In this document: piece by piece, positions 17,584 to 26,950 of the stretch | Position numbering within the stretch: the stretch's first letter is position 1 | Layout of the letters: every line of letters starts with the position of its first letter | Source: Vescimonas cirricatena | Lineage (GTDB): Bacteria; Bacillota; Clostridia; Oscillospirales; Oscillospiraceae | Direction: 5' to 3' | Assembly (NCBI RefSeq): GCF_020687045.1 | Contig: NZ_JAJEPW010000005.1 | Span: forward strand, 1-64,000 | Length of the DNA: 64,000 nt | The notes under the pieces: model-generated | Databases searched by the model: none | What the model saw: the letters and a program-made list of their open reading frames with translations, nothing else | What the model was told of the DNA's origin: nothing | Translations under genes and position numbers: made by a program

Positions 17584-18578
17584 GAAATGTAGCACGATTG
17601 CCGGACAGTGACCGGGGCGAACTGTTCCGAAATACAGCAGATAAGATGGGCTTGAATGATGCCATCGTAGAAAAAGATTTTTGGGTATGCTTTACGCTTG
17701 ACCATCTGTTCCACCGATGCCCCTGGAAAGATGCTATTACCTTCAAAGGCGGTACCAGCCTTTCCAAAGCATTCAATCTGATCAGCCGCTTTTCCGAGGA
17801 TATTGATCTGATTTTGGATTGGCGAGTGTTGGGATATGGTAAAGACGAGCCATGGGAAAAGCGCTCCAACACCAAGCAGGATGCATTCAACAAAGAAGCC
17901 AATACTCGGGCGGAAGTTTTCCTCGCAGAACAGTTTTGCCCCACCGTTCAGGCAGAGTTCTCTCGGGAGCTTGGCTGTGAGGCGAACATTTACATAGACG
18001 AAAAGGACAAACAGACCGTCATCTTTGCCTATCCGCACCTGTTCACAAACCCTGCCACCTTGCAGGTCATTCGTTTGGAGATTGGCGCATTGGCTGCTTG
18101 GACGCCTGCAAAAATTGCGCAGATCGAGCCCTATGCAGCAACCTATTATCCAAAAGTTTTTTCACAAAAGGATACGGCAATTCTGACCGTTGCGCCGGAG
18201 CGGACCTTCTGGGAAAAGGCGACGATCCTGCACCATGAAGCCAACAGACCCGAAGGTTCGGAAATGCCGCAGCGTTATTCCCGGCATTACTATGACCTAT
18301 ACCGTATGTCAATGACGCCTGTGAAAGAGGCCGCTTTTGCACGGGTGGACCTGCTGAAAACGGTAGTAGACTTCAAAATGAAGTTCTATCCGAGAGTCTG
18401 GGCAAAGTACCAGGAGGCTGTCCCGGGCACCTTGAAGCTGGTTCCCCCGGAGTATCGCTTTTCAGCGCTGGCTGCGGATTACGAAGCCATGAAGGATATG
18501 CTCTATGGTGATGTTCCTTCTTTTTACACAGTGATGGATGCACTCAGAAATCTGGAAAGAGGTATCCATTTGCTGTAG
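17580..18578 (+). CDS. abiEii: AbiEii nucleotidyltransferase toxin
   Basis: This 332-residue protein has the nucleotidyltransferase signature FKGGTSLSK (about residues 55-63) followed by FSEDIDLIL with the two metal-binding aspartates (about 73-81). The segment RHYYDLYRM, with conserved arginine and tyrosine, is also typical. Known AbiEii/MenT toxins add nucleotides to tRNA acceptor ends and halt translation. The start codon overlaps the antitoxin stop (ATGA), so the two are translationally coupled. All key residues look intact. Confidence 0.9.
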   Translation: MRNVARLPDSDRGELFRNTADKMGLNDAIVEKDFWVCFTLDHLFHRCPWKDAITFKGGTSLSKAFNLISRFSEDIDLILDWRVLGYGKDEPWEKRSNTKQDAFNKEANTRAEVFLAEQFCPTVQAEFSRELGCEANIYIDEKDKQTVIFAYPHLFTNPATLQVIRLEIGALAAWTPAKIAQIEPYAATYYPKVFSQKDTAILTVAPERTFWEKATILHHEANRPEGSEMPQRYSRHYYDLYRMSMTPVKEAAFARVDLLKTVVDFKMKFYPRVWAKYQEAVPGTLKLVPPEYRFSALAADYEAMKDMLYGDVPSFYTVMDALRNLERGIHLL

Positions 18579-18715
18579 CGGCTTCATAATTCACGACGCT
18601 GATTGTCTTACCGGTTGTAAAGTCGCCGGTTTCTCCGCAACAGAACAAACGCCATTCCCTTCTGGCATAGTGGATGGCACAGAAAAAGGCGGAGAAAATG
18701 GCACGGTTCGCGCCG

Positions 18716-18744
18716 ATGACATGTAAATGCAAACATGCTATACT
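18716..18744 (+). promoter_or_regulatory. Promoter of the transfer operon
   Basis: ATGACA (18716-18721) and TATACT (18739-18744) are spaced by 17 bases, about 110 bases before the first transfer gene. The stretch 18579-18715 before it shows no gene that I can support. Confidence 0.6.
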
Positions 18745-18773
18745 GTTAGCGTCCGATAGTAGGAGCACACCAT

Positions 18774-18824
18774 AAAGGCACCGTTTCTGCGAGGCAATTC
18801 AGCCTCCGAGAGCGGTGCCTTTTT
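18774..18824 (+). terminator. Leader terminator before the VirB2-like gene
   Basis: AAAGGCACCG pairs with CGGTGCCTTT, with an inner stem GAGGC/GCCTC, and is followed by a T-run. It lies between the promoter at 18716-18744 and the ATG at 18857, so transcription of the whole transfer operon has to read through it. That is an attenuation arrangement. Confidence 0.8.
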
Positions 18825-18856
18825 ATGTGCCGAATTGAAAAACAGGAGGTAAAAGC

Positions 18857-19216
18857 ATGTCAAAGCAACTTGTATCAGGTAAGCATCGGCTCAGAAATAC
18901 CTACTGGTCGTTAGTGGGCGCCGCGTCGGCAACGATCCTCTCCGTCCAGCCCGTAATGGCTGAAACAATCTGGGATCGCTTTTCCACGATCATGCGGGAT
19001 ATCTACGGACAGCTGGTCGGGATCAGTACCATTGTTGCCGTGACCGTGGCAGCCATTGCGTTGTTGGTGCGGATGGTCAGCCGGAACCAGCGTGCGGTGG
19101 ACGAGGCTACCAGCTGGCTCAAACGAGTCGTTGTGACCTGGATTATTCTTAACACACTCGGCTTTATCGTAGCATACCTGCAGCCGTTGATCGCCGGCGG
19201 GCAGTACACAGGTTAA
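18857..19216 (+). CDS. VirB2-like small membrane protein of the transfer system
   Basis: This 119-residue protein has a long N-terminal signal-like segment ending near AxA (PVMAE, about residue 36) and two further hydrophobic helices. That topology resembles VirB2/TrbC pilins and the DUF3852 family seen in clostridial ICEs. Its position directly before the VirB6-like gene supports a role in the mating channel. The start follows AGGAGG. The exact family is uncertain. Confidence 0.65.
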   Translation: MSKQLVSGKHRLRNTYWSLVGAASATILSVQPVMAETIWDRFSTIMRDIYGQLVGISTIVAVTVAAIALLVRMVSRNQRAVDEATSWLKRVVVTWIILNTLGFIVAYLQPLIAGGQYTG

Positions 19217-19254
19217 TGATCAACAGTTCGGGATCAGTCAGGAGGTGAACGACT

Positions 19255-21348
19255 ATCTTAGACTGGATTTTTGAAGGGATCGTGACATGGATCTCCAGTA
19301 TTGCCTCGCAGATCATGGACGCGGTTTCCGGCCTCTTTCTCAATGCGTTAGGAACAGACATGGTGACCATGGAGGAGTATTTCCCCTTCATCACCAAGGC
19401 CTTTGACGTCATGCAGTACACAGCCTGGGCAGTCCTTTTTCTCATTGTGGTCTGGCAGCTGTTCCGTGCGTTCGGAGGACCCATTACCGAAGCCGAAAAC
19501 CCATGGCAATTAGTTGTGCGTGGCGCGATTTTCGCGCTGCTGATCGGATACGCAAAACCAATTTTCATGCTGGCGCTCGACATTGCCAGAGCGCCGTATA
19601 CGGCACTGATGGATGTAAGCATGACGGCGGAGGAATTCACCTTTGCCGGTGTGGAGCAGGCACTGAGCAACGGACTGCTGACAATCGTTTCAACCGTGAC
19701 GGTTGTCGGGCCCATACTGGTTCTGATCCTGCTGATCGCGCTCGGATGGAATTACTTCAAGCTGCTGCTGGAGGCGGTCGAACGGTATATCGTGGTCGGT
19801 GTGCTGTGCTATACCTCCCCGCTGGCATTCTGCATGGGCGGCTCCAAGGCGACTAATCAGGTTTTTAAAAGCTGGTGCAGGATGGTAGGCTCGCAGCTTC
19901 TCCTGCTGGTCATGAACGTGTGGTTTATCCGGGGCTTTAACTCCTCGGTAGGCCAGTATATCGGAAACGGCGGCGCGCTGAGTACAGGGCAGGGATCTAT
20001 CTTTCTATGGCTGTTCTGCGCCCTGGCATTCCTAAAGACCGCGCAGAAATTCGACAGCTATATGGCCGCTATGGGACTTAATGTGGCGCAGACCGGTTCC
20101 AGCATGGGCATGGAGCTGCTGATGGCCGCAAGGGTGATCAGCGGCGTGGGACACAGCGCAAAGAGCGCAGGCAGCGTGTTCGGCAGGGGCGGTTCGACTG
20201 CAACCGGAACCGGCGCCGCGGCCAGCGGCTTTGCATCCGGCTTTGCCAGCAGATTCAAGGGTAACAGCTATGTCCGTGACGCCGTCGTTGATGGCGGCAC
20301 GCGCATGGGCATGGGCGGCGGCGTCGGCTTTGTCGGGCGCGTTTTTGGCGGTGTAGCTGCCAGAAACGGTGCGATGCTTACGGGAGAATCCATCTCCTCC
20401 GTAGCAGCGCGTCCCGCAGAAGCAGCCGGCACCATTGCCGGCGATATCGCCGACCGCAGCCTTGGCAACTACATGCCTCAGCTTGCGGGCCATACACTCA
20501 AGGGAACCCAGATCAGCGGCGGACACATCAGCACGACGGCGACCGGCACAGACGGCAAGGTCAGCAGTGTGGAGATGTTCAATACGGCGCAGTTTGAAAA
20601 ACCCGCCGCTCCGCACTCCGTTGTAACTGCCACTGACGGCAGCACCTGGTATCAGATGGCCAGCGGCGAGGGCCGAAACGCCTTCTACGATGCGCCCGGG
20701 TTTACCGGCAGCCCCGCCGAATCCGAACAGGTTGCAGCAGCCTTCCCCGGCGCTGCTGAAGGTACAGTCCTTCGCAACACGGGCGACGGCATCATGGAAG
20801 CTAGCAGCGAGAGCGGAAACAGCCTGTGGTACAACAGCGCGTATTACGACGTGCCCGACGCACCGCACACTGTCATGCAGGCGGCAAACGGCGTAGACTG
20901 GTACGCTATGCAGCAGCACGCGGAAGCGCCTGCCTTTGAACAGGGAGAGGCCGCAGACGCATATAACCAGGCGGCCTTCCGCAACTTTATGCCCGGCTTT
21001 GAGCAGCAGGTGGCACATGTGGACGGCACGCATCGGGAGGACGGACACTTCGAGGTCCGCCATGCCGATGGCTCCGGGACGGCCTTTTACGACACCGCCA
21101 GATTCGCCGCACCGCGCGGGGATTATCAGGTGTATGAGGACGTCAGAGGGCAGCAGTGGATCGCCATCCATGGAGACCCCGCTGTGGAACGCAAGCCGGT
21201 GTTCGAGGACGGAAAGCCCGTCTACGACGGTGAAAACGTCCGCACGGTGTCCGTGGAGTCGGTTCGATACAAGAACACGCCCAGCCGCTTTAAGGCGCCG
21301 GAAAAGCGTCCGGACAGCGGCATAAAGGCGCCGAAGCGCAGGAAATAA
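19255..21348 (+). CDS. VirB6/TrbL-like mating-channel membrane protein
   Basis: The protein has about 697 residues. Its N-terminal 300 residues hold six or more membrane helices, including WQLFRAFGGPITEAENPW and the YAKPIF helix, a pattern known from clostridial VirB6-like proteins. The C-terminal half is soluble, Gly/Ala/Thr-rich, with repeated WY-type modules (STWYQMA, NSLWYNSAYYD, VDWYAM). The start is unusual. AGGAGG at 19240-19245 points to ATC at 19255, giving LDWIFEGIV after the first residue. The first conventional codon in frame is GTG at 19282, which lacks a well-spaced binding site. Confidence 0.8.
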   Translation: MLDWIFEGIVTWISSIASQIMDAVSGLFLNALGTDMVTMEEYFPFITKAFDVMQYTAWAVLFLIVVWQLFRAFGGPITEAENPWQLVVRGAIFALLIGYAKPIFMLALDIARAPYTALMDVSMTAEEFTFAGVEQALSNGLLTIVSTVTVVGPILVLILLIALGWNYFKLLLEAVERYIVVGVLCYTSPLAFCMGGSKATNQVFKSWCRMVGSQLLLLVMNVWFIRGFNSSVGQYIGNGGALSTGQGSIFLWLFCALAFLKTAQKFDSYMAAMGLNVAQTGSSMGMELLMAARVISGVGHSAKSAGSVFGRGGSTATGTGAAASGFASGFASRFKGNSYVRDAVVDGGTRMGMGGGVGFVGRVFGGVAARNGAMLTGESISSVAARPAEAAGTIAGDIADRSLGNYMPQLAGHTLKGTQISGGHISTTATGTDGKVSSVEMFNTAQFEKPAAPHSVVTATDGSTWYQMASGEGRNAFYDAPGFTGSPAESEQVAAAFPGAAEGTVLRNTGDGIMEASSESGNSLWYNSAYYDVPDAPHTVMQAANGVDWYAMQQHAEAPAFEQGEAADAYNQAAFRNFMPGFEQQVAHVDGTHREDGHFEVRHADGSGTAFYDTARFAAPRGDYQVYEDVRGQQWIAIHGDPAVERKPVFEDGKPVYDGENVRTVSVESVRYKNTPSRFKAPEKRPDSGIKAPKRRK

Positions 21349-21359
21349 ATGCAGCGGGC

Positions 21360-21396
21360 AACAGCCGGAGCGGATGACATCCCTCCGGCTGTTTTG
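21360..21396 (+). terminator. Hairpin after the VirB6-like gene
   Basis: AACAGCCGGAG pairs perfectly with CTCCGGCTGTT and is followed by TTTT. It is 12 bases behind the VirB6-like stop and 73 bases before the next ATG. It could reduce expression of the downstream genes or be bypassed by antitermination. Confidence 0.7.
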
Positions 21397-21466
21397 CCTG
21401 CCTGCGAATAAAGAAACCAGCCGCCACGCGCGGCTTCGGATACTCACCGGGGAGGTGTAAAAGAAA

Positions 21467-23494
21467 ATGGCTGAGCCGGATAAACGGCAGATAGGCGACG
21501 GCAGCGATAATTACGGCGAAGCTGCCAAGCAGATGGCCAAAGCCGCAAAGGAAGCAGGAAAAGAGACGGCAAAGCAAGCCGCCGTGAAAGGCGCTGAAGC
21601 CGGCGCCAATGCAGCAGCCGCGACGGTACAGGCAGGTGTGGAGGGCGGCAAGGCGGTTGCCGAGATAGCCGCAGGAACCGCTGCGGGCGGACCGTGGGGT
21701 GCGATTTTATCGGCGGCATGGGCCATGCGTCACACGCTGTTTAAGATACTTGTCTGCATCTGCCTGTTTTTCCTTGTCATTATCGTCCTGATCGTTTCAC
21801 TGCCCAGCGTTGTTACAAACAGCGTGTTTGGGCTGGATGGGTCGATGGTGGACATGGAAAACCCCACAACACTGCTGGAATCCTATAACGACCTTGCCGC
21901 AGATATTTCCGCAGTTGTGGAGGAAGGGTATGACGCAGCCCTCGCAAAAGTTGAGCAGATCATTGAGGACGGCGGATACGACTACGATCTGTCTATGGAT
22001 GCACTTATCAATTACGCACAGGGTTCCGCCGGGTACGATGTAAGCTATATCCTTGCGGCCTACTCCGCATCGCTTCAACAACGCAATACCGGCAAGGAGG
22101 ATATGCTGGCAAAGCTTCGCAGCGTTGCCGACAGTATGTTTCCGGTATCTTTCGTAGAGAAGGAATCGGAGCAAATCGTCCCCTTTACCTACGCTACATA
22201 CAGACCCGTTACCGTGACGGTCGTCACATCGAAGACACAGACGGGAACCATCAATGGTGTTCCGCAGTACCGTTATACCACAGCCCGTCGCACCTACTAT
22301 GAGCCGGACGAAACGATAACAACATCGGAGCCGGTCAATGTGGCAGCCTATACGCCTGTGGCAGTTTCCGTTCCCATATACAGCGGAGGCAGAATCACCG
22401 GCACACGAAGCGAAATCTATTATGAGCAGGGCGGCACGGAGACGCTCACTCCGGAAACGGAGGTCGTAAAGTATGTGGAATGCACCATACAGCCATTTGA
22501 TAACAGCGTCATCATCCGAGCCTTCGGGATCGATCCCTCCGCCACCTATGACCAATTCAAAATAACCTATGGCGAAGCCATTCAGAAGATGGCCAACGCC
22601 TTGAAAATGACGCTGTATGGGACATTAGGCAACGGGCAGATGGTTCCCTTGACCGATGCGGAGCTGATCGCCTTTGTCAACGCGCAGAACTGCAGCCCCA
22701 TGCGGAAGCACATCATTACAACGGCATTGTCGCTGGTGGGCAAGGTCCCATATTTCTGGGGCGGCAAGTCGGCGCCCGGTTGGAACGATGCTTGGAACAC
22801 GCCGCGGCTGGTGACGTCAGCCGGTTCTCCGACGACCGGCACGATTCGGCCCTTTGGTCTTGATTGCAGCGGATTCACCACATGGGTATTCAATACGGCA
22901 GTAGGCGTTGAGATCGGCGCCGGCTGCAACGGACAGTACCCGAATACCTACGGCGTCTCCGCAGCGGAGCTGCTGCCGGGTGATTTAGGATTCCTTGCGG
23001 ATGATGACGGCTGGGGCCATGTGCTTATTTTTGCCGGATATGATGCGGAAGGGACCCGTATGTGGGTGCATTCCTCCGGCGGCATCGGCGTTATCCTGAA
23101 TACGCCAAGCTATGAAGGAAGGCTTTCCTATCGCCGCCTCAGCATCGTGGATTACGATGCGCCGGTGGTAAACGCCCCCATCGGCGAGGCGCTTTATACG
23201 CTGGAGGTAGAGGTGACGCATTACTGCGCCTGTGCAAAGTGCTGCGGCAGCAATGCGCAGGGGCTTACCGCCAGCGGCAAACAGGCAGCGGTCGGTATGG
23301 TCGCTATGTCCAGCCATTATCCCTTCGGCACGCAAATCATGATAAACGGTACCATGTACACCGTGGAAGATCGGGGCGGCTCGGGCATAGAGAACAATAT
23401 CCATCGCGTGGATATCTATGTGCCGGACCATCAGAAGGCACTGCGGATGGGACGGTATACCACAACCGCAACAATTTACAGATTAGGCAGGTGA
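21467..23494 (+). CDS. Conjugation cell-wall hydrolase, NlpC/P60 plus 3D domain
   Basis: This 675-residue membrane-anchored protein has an Ala-rich helical N-terminus (about 1-75), one membrane helix (about 88-112) and an extracellular stretch. It then has an NlpC/P60 domain with the catalytic cysteine in DCSGFTTW and the histidine in GWGHVLIFAG. A 3D domain at the C-terminus (from VTHYCACAKCCG) carries the Asp-containing VEDRGG and HRVDIYV motifs. Such enzymes open peptidoglycan for the mating channel (CwlT/VirB1-like). It is followed without gap by the VirB3-like gene. Confidence 0.9.
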   Translation: MAEPDKRQIGDGSDNYGEAAKQMAKAAKEAGKETAKQAAVKGAEAGANAAAATVQAGVEGGKAVAEIAAGTAAGGPWGAILSAAWAMRHTLFKILVCICLFFLVIIVLIVSLPSVVTNSVFGLDGSMVDMENPTTLLESYNDLAADISAVVEEGYDAALAKVEQIIEDGGYDYDLSMDALINYAQGSAGYDVSYILAAYSASLQQRNTGKEDMLAKLRSVADSMFPVSFVEKESEQIVPFTYATYRPVTVTVVTSKTQTGTINGVPQYRYTTARRTYYEPDETITTSEPVNVAAYTPVAVSVPIYSGGRITGTRSEIYYEQGGTETLTPETEVVKYVECTIQPFDNSVIIRAFGIDPSATYDQFKITYGEAIQKMANALKMTLYGTLGNGQMVPLTDAELIAFVNAQNCSPMRKHIITTALSLVGKVPYFWGGKSAPGWNDAWNTPRLVTSAGSPTTGTIRPFGLDCSGFTTWVFNTAVGVEIGAGCNGQYPNTYGVSAAELLPGDLGFLADDDGWGHVLIFAGYDAEGTRMWVHSSGGIGVILNTPSYEGRLSYRRLSIVDYDAPVVNAPIGEALYTLEVEVTHYCACAKCCGSNAQGLTASGKQAAVGMVAMSSHYPFGTQIMINGTMYTVEDRGGSGIENNIHRVDIYVPDHQKALRMGRYTTTATIYRLGR

Positions 23495-23865
23495 AAAACT
23501 TGGACGAAAGAGAATACAACAACGTGTACGCAATCCCCGCAAACTATACGGACAGCGGCAAACTGCTGGGAGGGATGATCGATACCCGGAACGCAATTGA
23601 AACGGTGATTCTGGTGCTGGCTTTGGGCTATCCGGAGCTGATCCTGATCCCCATGCCCGGAACCATCCGCATCGTGGTCATGACGGTCACGCTGCTGCCG
23701 CTGGCGGTGGTATCTGCAATGGGCGTGGATGGCGGGTCGCTGTTTCAGTACATCGGCCATATCATCCATTTCTGGACACACCGCAGGAAATTACACTTCA
23801 GGAGGATCGGATACCGCTATGGCCAAAGCAAAAGGAAAAAGAAACCACAGAAAAGAAAAGCTTGA
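23491..23865 (+). CDS. PrgI/VirB3-like membrane protein
   Basis: This 124-residue protein starts at a GTG overlapping the hydrolase stop (GTGA). A short N-terminal part is followed by two close membrane helices (about residues 33-70) and a basic C-terminal tail. Size, topology and position immediately before VirB4 fit VirB3/PrgI proteins, which anchor the VirB4 ATPase to the membrane. It overlaps the VirB4 start by 47 bases. The family call is from topology and context. Confidence 0.65.
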   Translation: MKNLDEREYNNVYAIPANYTDSGKLLGGMIDTRNAIETVILVLALGYPELILIPMPGTIRIVVMTVTLLPLAVVSAMGVDGGSLFQYIGHIIHFWTHRRKLHFRRIGYRYGQSKRKKKPQKRKA

Positions 23866-26335
23866 GTTTGTACAGGATTATTTGCCCATCCGCGACCTGA
23901 AAAATGGGATCATTGAAACGACGGACAACCGCTACATAAAAATCCTTGAGATCGAGCCGATCAACTTCACGCTGCGCTCCGATGAGGAGCAGTTCAACAT
24001 CATCTCCAGCTTTGCCAGCTGGCTGAAGATATCCCCCATGCGGCTGCAGTTCAAGTCCATTACGCGCCGCGCGGACTCGGATAAGCACATATCCATGATC
24101 TGCGAGGAATTGGAACACGAGGAGAATCCGCAATGTAAGGAGCTTGGCGAAGATTATATCGGACTCATCAAGGATGTGGGAAATCGGGAAGCGCTGACGA
24201 GGCGCTTCTTTCTGATTTTCCAGTATGAGGCGGTAGGCCGCAACGAAAGCGACGACTATGCAAAGATCTATGGCATGCTCCAGACCGCCGAGCAGACAGC
24301 GCGGGCGTATTTCATGCAATGCGGCAACAGCATCGTCCAGTCCAAAGACCCGGATGAAGCGACTGCCGAAATCCTATACATGTTTTACAATCGGCGCTCC
24401 TGCACGGACGAGCCGTTTTCCTCCCGCGTAGATCGCATCGTGGTGGACACCATGGCGGCAAAGAAGAAAATCATCGGCATGGACCCGGTGCCGCCTATCC
24501 GTATGACCAACTTTCTGGCGCCCCGCGGCATCGACCTGAGCCATTATAACTATGTCGTTATGGACGGGCTGTACTATTCCTTCCTCTACATCAAGGCAGG
24601 CGGGTATCCAAGCCGCGTCCGGGCCGGCTGGATGTCCTCACTCATCAACGCCGGAGAAGGAGTGGATATCGACGTCCATCTCCGCCGTGAGAACCGCAGC
24701 CGCACCATAGATAAGGTCGCCCAGCGGATCAGGCTCAACCGCACCAAGCTCAAGAGCATGCAGGATACCAGCACCGATTATGAGGAGCTGACCAATTCCA
24801 TACAGGCGGGCTATTTTATCAAGAATGGAATCGCCAACTACAACGAGGACCTCTTTTACATGAGCGTTTTCATCACCGTATCGGCCAAAACCTACGAGGA
24901 ATTACTTTGGCGCAAGCAGCAGATGGTGGATATGCTCAAATCTATGGATATGTACACCAGCGAGTGCAGCTTTCAGCAGGAGGCCGCACTGCAGTCGGTG
25001 ATGCCGTTCCTGAAAATCTCGCCCAAGCTTGAGAAAAAGGCGCAGCGCAATGTGCTGACCAGCGGCGCCGCATCCAGCTATATCTTCACCAGCTTTGAGC
25101 TGTCGGACGACAATGGCGTGCTGTTGGGCATCAACCGATACAACAACTCCCTGTGCATCGTGGATCTGTTCAACACAAAGATCAATAAAAATGCCAACCT
25201 GAACCTGCTGGGCACATCGGGCGCAGGAAAGACCTTCACCATGCAGCTGCTGGCGCTTCGGATGCGGATGCGCGGCATTCAGTGCTACATTCTGGCGCCC
25301 ATCAAGGGACACGAATTCCGTAGAGCCTGCAATAAGATCGGCGGCGAGTTTATCAAGATCGCACCGGGCTCCCCCCACTGCATCAACGTAATGGAGATAC
25401 GGCATACCATGTCGCCGGAGATGGAGCTGATTGACGAGATCGATTATGTGGAGATGGGCTCCATGCTGGCTCGAAAAATTCAGCAGCTCATGACCTTCTT
25501 CGGCCTGCTGATCCCCGATATGAGCAATGAAGAGGAACAGATGCTGGATGAAGCGTTGATCCGAACCTATGCGGACTTCGGCATCACCCATGATAACGAC
25601 TCCATCTATACGGATATGGCCTCCGCTCCGCCCAAAATGAAGCAGATGCCTATCCTGGGCGACCTGCATAAGCACCTGCAGGAGAATCCCATGACCCAGC
25701 GGCTGGCGGCCATCATCAGCCGTTTTGTCACCGGCAGCGCCCAAAGCTTCAACAGGCAGACCAATGTAGACCTCTCTAATAAATACATCGTACTTGACCT
25801 GTCGGAGCTGAAGGGCAAGCTGCTTCCGGTGGGCATGTTCATCGCACTGGATTATGTGTGGGATCAGATAAAGTCCGACCGCACCAAACGCAAAGCCATC
25901 TTTATCGACGAGATCTGGCAGCTGATCGGCGCCAGCTCCAACCGCATGGCCGCAGAGTTTTGCCTTGAGATATTCAAGGTTATCCGCGGCTTCGGCGGAG
26001 CGGCCATTTCCGCAACGCAGGATCTGTCGGATTTCTTCGGTCTGGAGGACGGCAAGTACGGCAGGGCGATCATCAACAACTCCAAGAACAAGATCATTCT
26101 GAACCTGGAGCCGGACGAGGCCCGCTATGTACAGGAAACGCTGAAGCTCACCCGCACGGAGATCCGCGCCATCACCCGCTTCGAGCGCGGCGAGGCGCTC
26201 ATCAGCTCCAACAACAACAAAGTGCCCGTGGTGGTGAAGGCCTCCAAGCTGGAAAAGGAAATGATCACCACGGATCGTGCCGAACTGGAGGCAATCCTCA
26301 AAGAACGGCAGAGGGAGAAAACGCATTCAGCGTAG
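23819..26335 (+). CDS. virB4: VirB4-like conjugation ATPase
   Basis: This 838-residue ATPase powers the type IV secretion channel. The Walker A motif GTSGAGKTFT lies near residue 465. The Walker B region is AIFIDEIWQL, and the later segment SATQDLSDFF is a conserved VirB4/TraC motif. The ATG is chosen because AGGAGGATC precedes it and the protein begins with a basic MAKAKGKRNHRKEK. No frameshift is visible. It is the most diagnostic conjugation gene of the island. Confidence 0.93.
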   Translation: MAKAKGKRNHRKEKLEFVQDYLPIRDLKNGIIETTDNRYIKILEIEPINFTLRSDEEQFNIISSFASWLKISPMRLQFKSITRRADSDKHISMICEELEHEENPQCKELGEDYIGLIKDVGNREALTRRFFLIFQYEAVGRNESDDYAKIYGMLQTAEQTARAYFMQCGNSIVQSKDPDEATAEILYMFYNRRSCTDEPFSSRVDRIVVDTMAAKKKIIGMDPVPPIRMTNFLAPRGIDLSHYNYVVMDGLYYSFLYIKAGGYPSRVRAGWMSSLINAGEGVDIDVHLRRENRSRTIDKVAQRIRLNRTKLKSMQDTSTDYEELTNSIQAGYFIKNGIANYNEDLFYMSVFITVSAKTYEELLWRKQQMVDMLKSMDMYTSECSFQQEAALQSVMPFLKISPKLEKKAQRNVLTSGAASSYIFTSFELSDDNGVLLGINRYNNSLCIVDLFNTKINKNANLNLLGTSGAGKTFTMQLLALRMRMRGIQCYILAPIKGHEFRRACNKIGGEFIKIAPGSPHCINVMEIRHTMSPEMELIDEIDYVEMGSMLARKIQQLMTFFGLLIPDMSNEEEQMLDEALIRTYADFGITHDNDSIYTDMASAPPKMKQMPILGDLHKHLQENPMTQRLAAIISRFVTGSAQSFNRQTNVDLSNKYIVLDLSELKGKLLPVGMFIALDYVWDQIKSDRTKRKAIFIDEIWQLIGASSNRMAAEFCLEIFKVIRGFGGAAISATQDLSDFFGLEDGKYGRAIINNSKNKIILNLEPDEARYVQETLKLTRTEIRAITRFERGEALISSNNNKVPVVVKASKLEKEMITTDRAELEAILKERQREKTHSA

Positions 26336-26383
26336 AATACGCATTTCGCAAAGAATACGCACACACAGAAGGAGGTGAACAAC

Positions 26384-26950
26384 ATGCTGCTTGATGATGA
26401 GCGCCATGTGATCAAATGGTTGTCGCAGTACGGCGCACTGACCAAAACACAGGTAATCCGACTGCTGCGGGACAAAACCCAGGAGACGGCGGAGAAGATT
26501 CTTCGCAACCTGAAAAGGGAGCATCAAATCTCGGATGTGGCCGGTGGCTACTATCTGGCTTTGGATGGGCTATGCAAGCCGGATCAGCGGACGATCCTTG
26601 CCGTATGGGTGCTGCTGCGGTTTATCGACTATGTGGATCCCATGGCGCATTATCCTGCGGTCTACCCGTCCCAAATCTTTTTTCTGAAGGAAAACACCGG
26701 CTATGAGATCGTTGTGCTGTATGACGGCGAGCAGCACCTTAGCAAGCTGCTGCAGCCGCAGGATGACGAGATGAAATATATCTTTGTCCTGCCCAATATC
26801 GCCATGGCGTCCCAGATGATGCTCCCCAAGGCGCCCTGCCTGTTTGCAACCGTCAACTTTGCCGGGCAGGAAGAACCGGACATTACATTTTACACAGAGG
26901 AGGCTGCAACCGATGGACTCGATAAACTCGTTCATTCATCTGCTGGATAA
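26384..26950 (+). CDS. DUF5697 family protein
   Basis: This 188-residue protein begins with a winged-helix-like segment (HVIKWLSQYGALTKTQVIRLL, then EKILRNLKREHQI), typical of the DUF5697/replication-relaxation-like proteins that I know from ICEs. AAGGAGGTG before the ATG at 26384 fixes the start. It follows VirB4 by 48 bases, a space with the directly repeated GAATACGCA. It overlaps the next gene by 38 bases. A regulatory role in transfer is possible but unproven. Confidence 0.6.
   Translation: MLLDDERHVIKWLSQYGALTKTQVIRLLRDKTQETAEKILRNLKREHQISDVAGGYYLALDGLCKPDQRTILAVWVLLRFIDYVDPMAHYPAVYPSQIFFLKENTGYEIVVLYDGEQHLSKLLQPQDDEMKYIFVLPNIAMASQMMLPKAPCLFATVNFAGQEEPDITFYTEEAATDGLDKLVHSSAG

Noticed and set aside
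18544..18768. Minus-strand 74-codon frame between AbiEii and the transfer operon
   Set aside because: It covers the plus-strand promoter of the transfer operon, overlaps the toxin gene end and has no start signal. Some conservation of the DNA is more likely regulatory.
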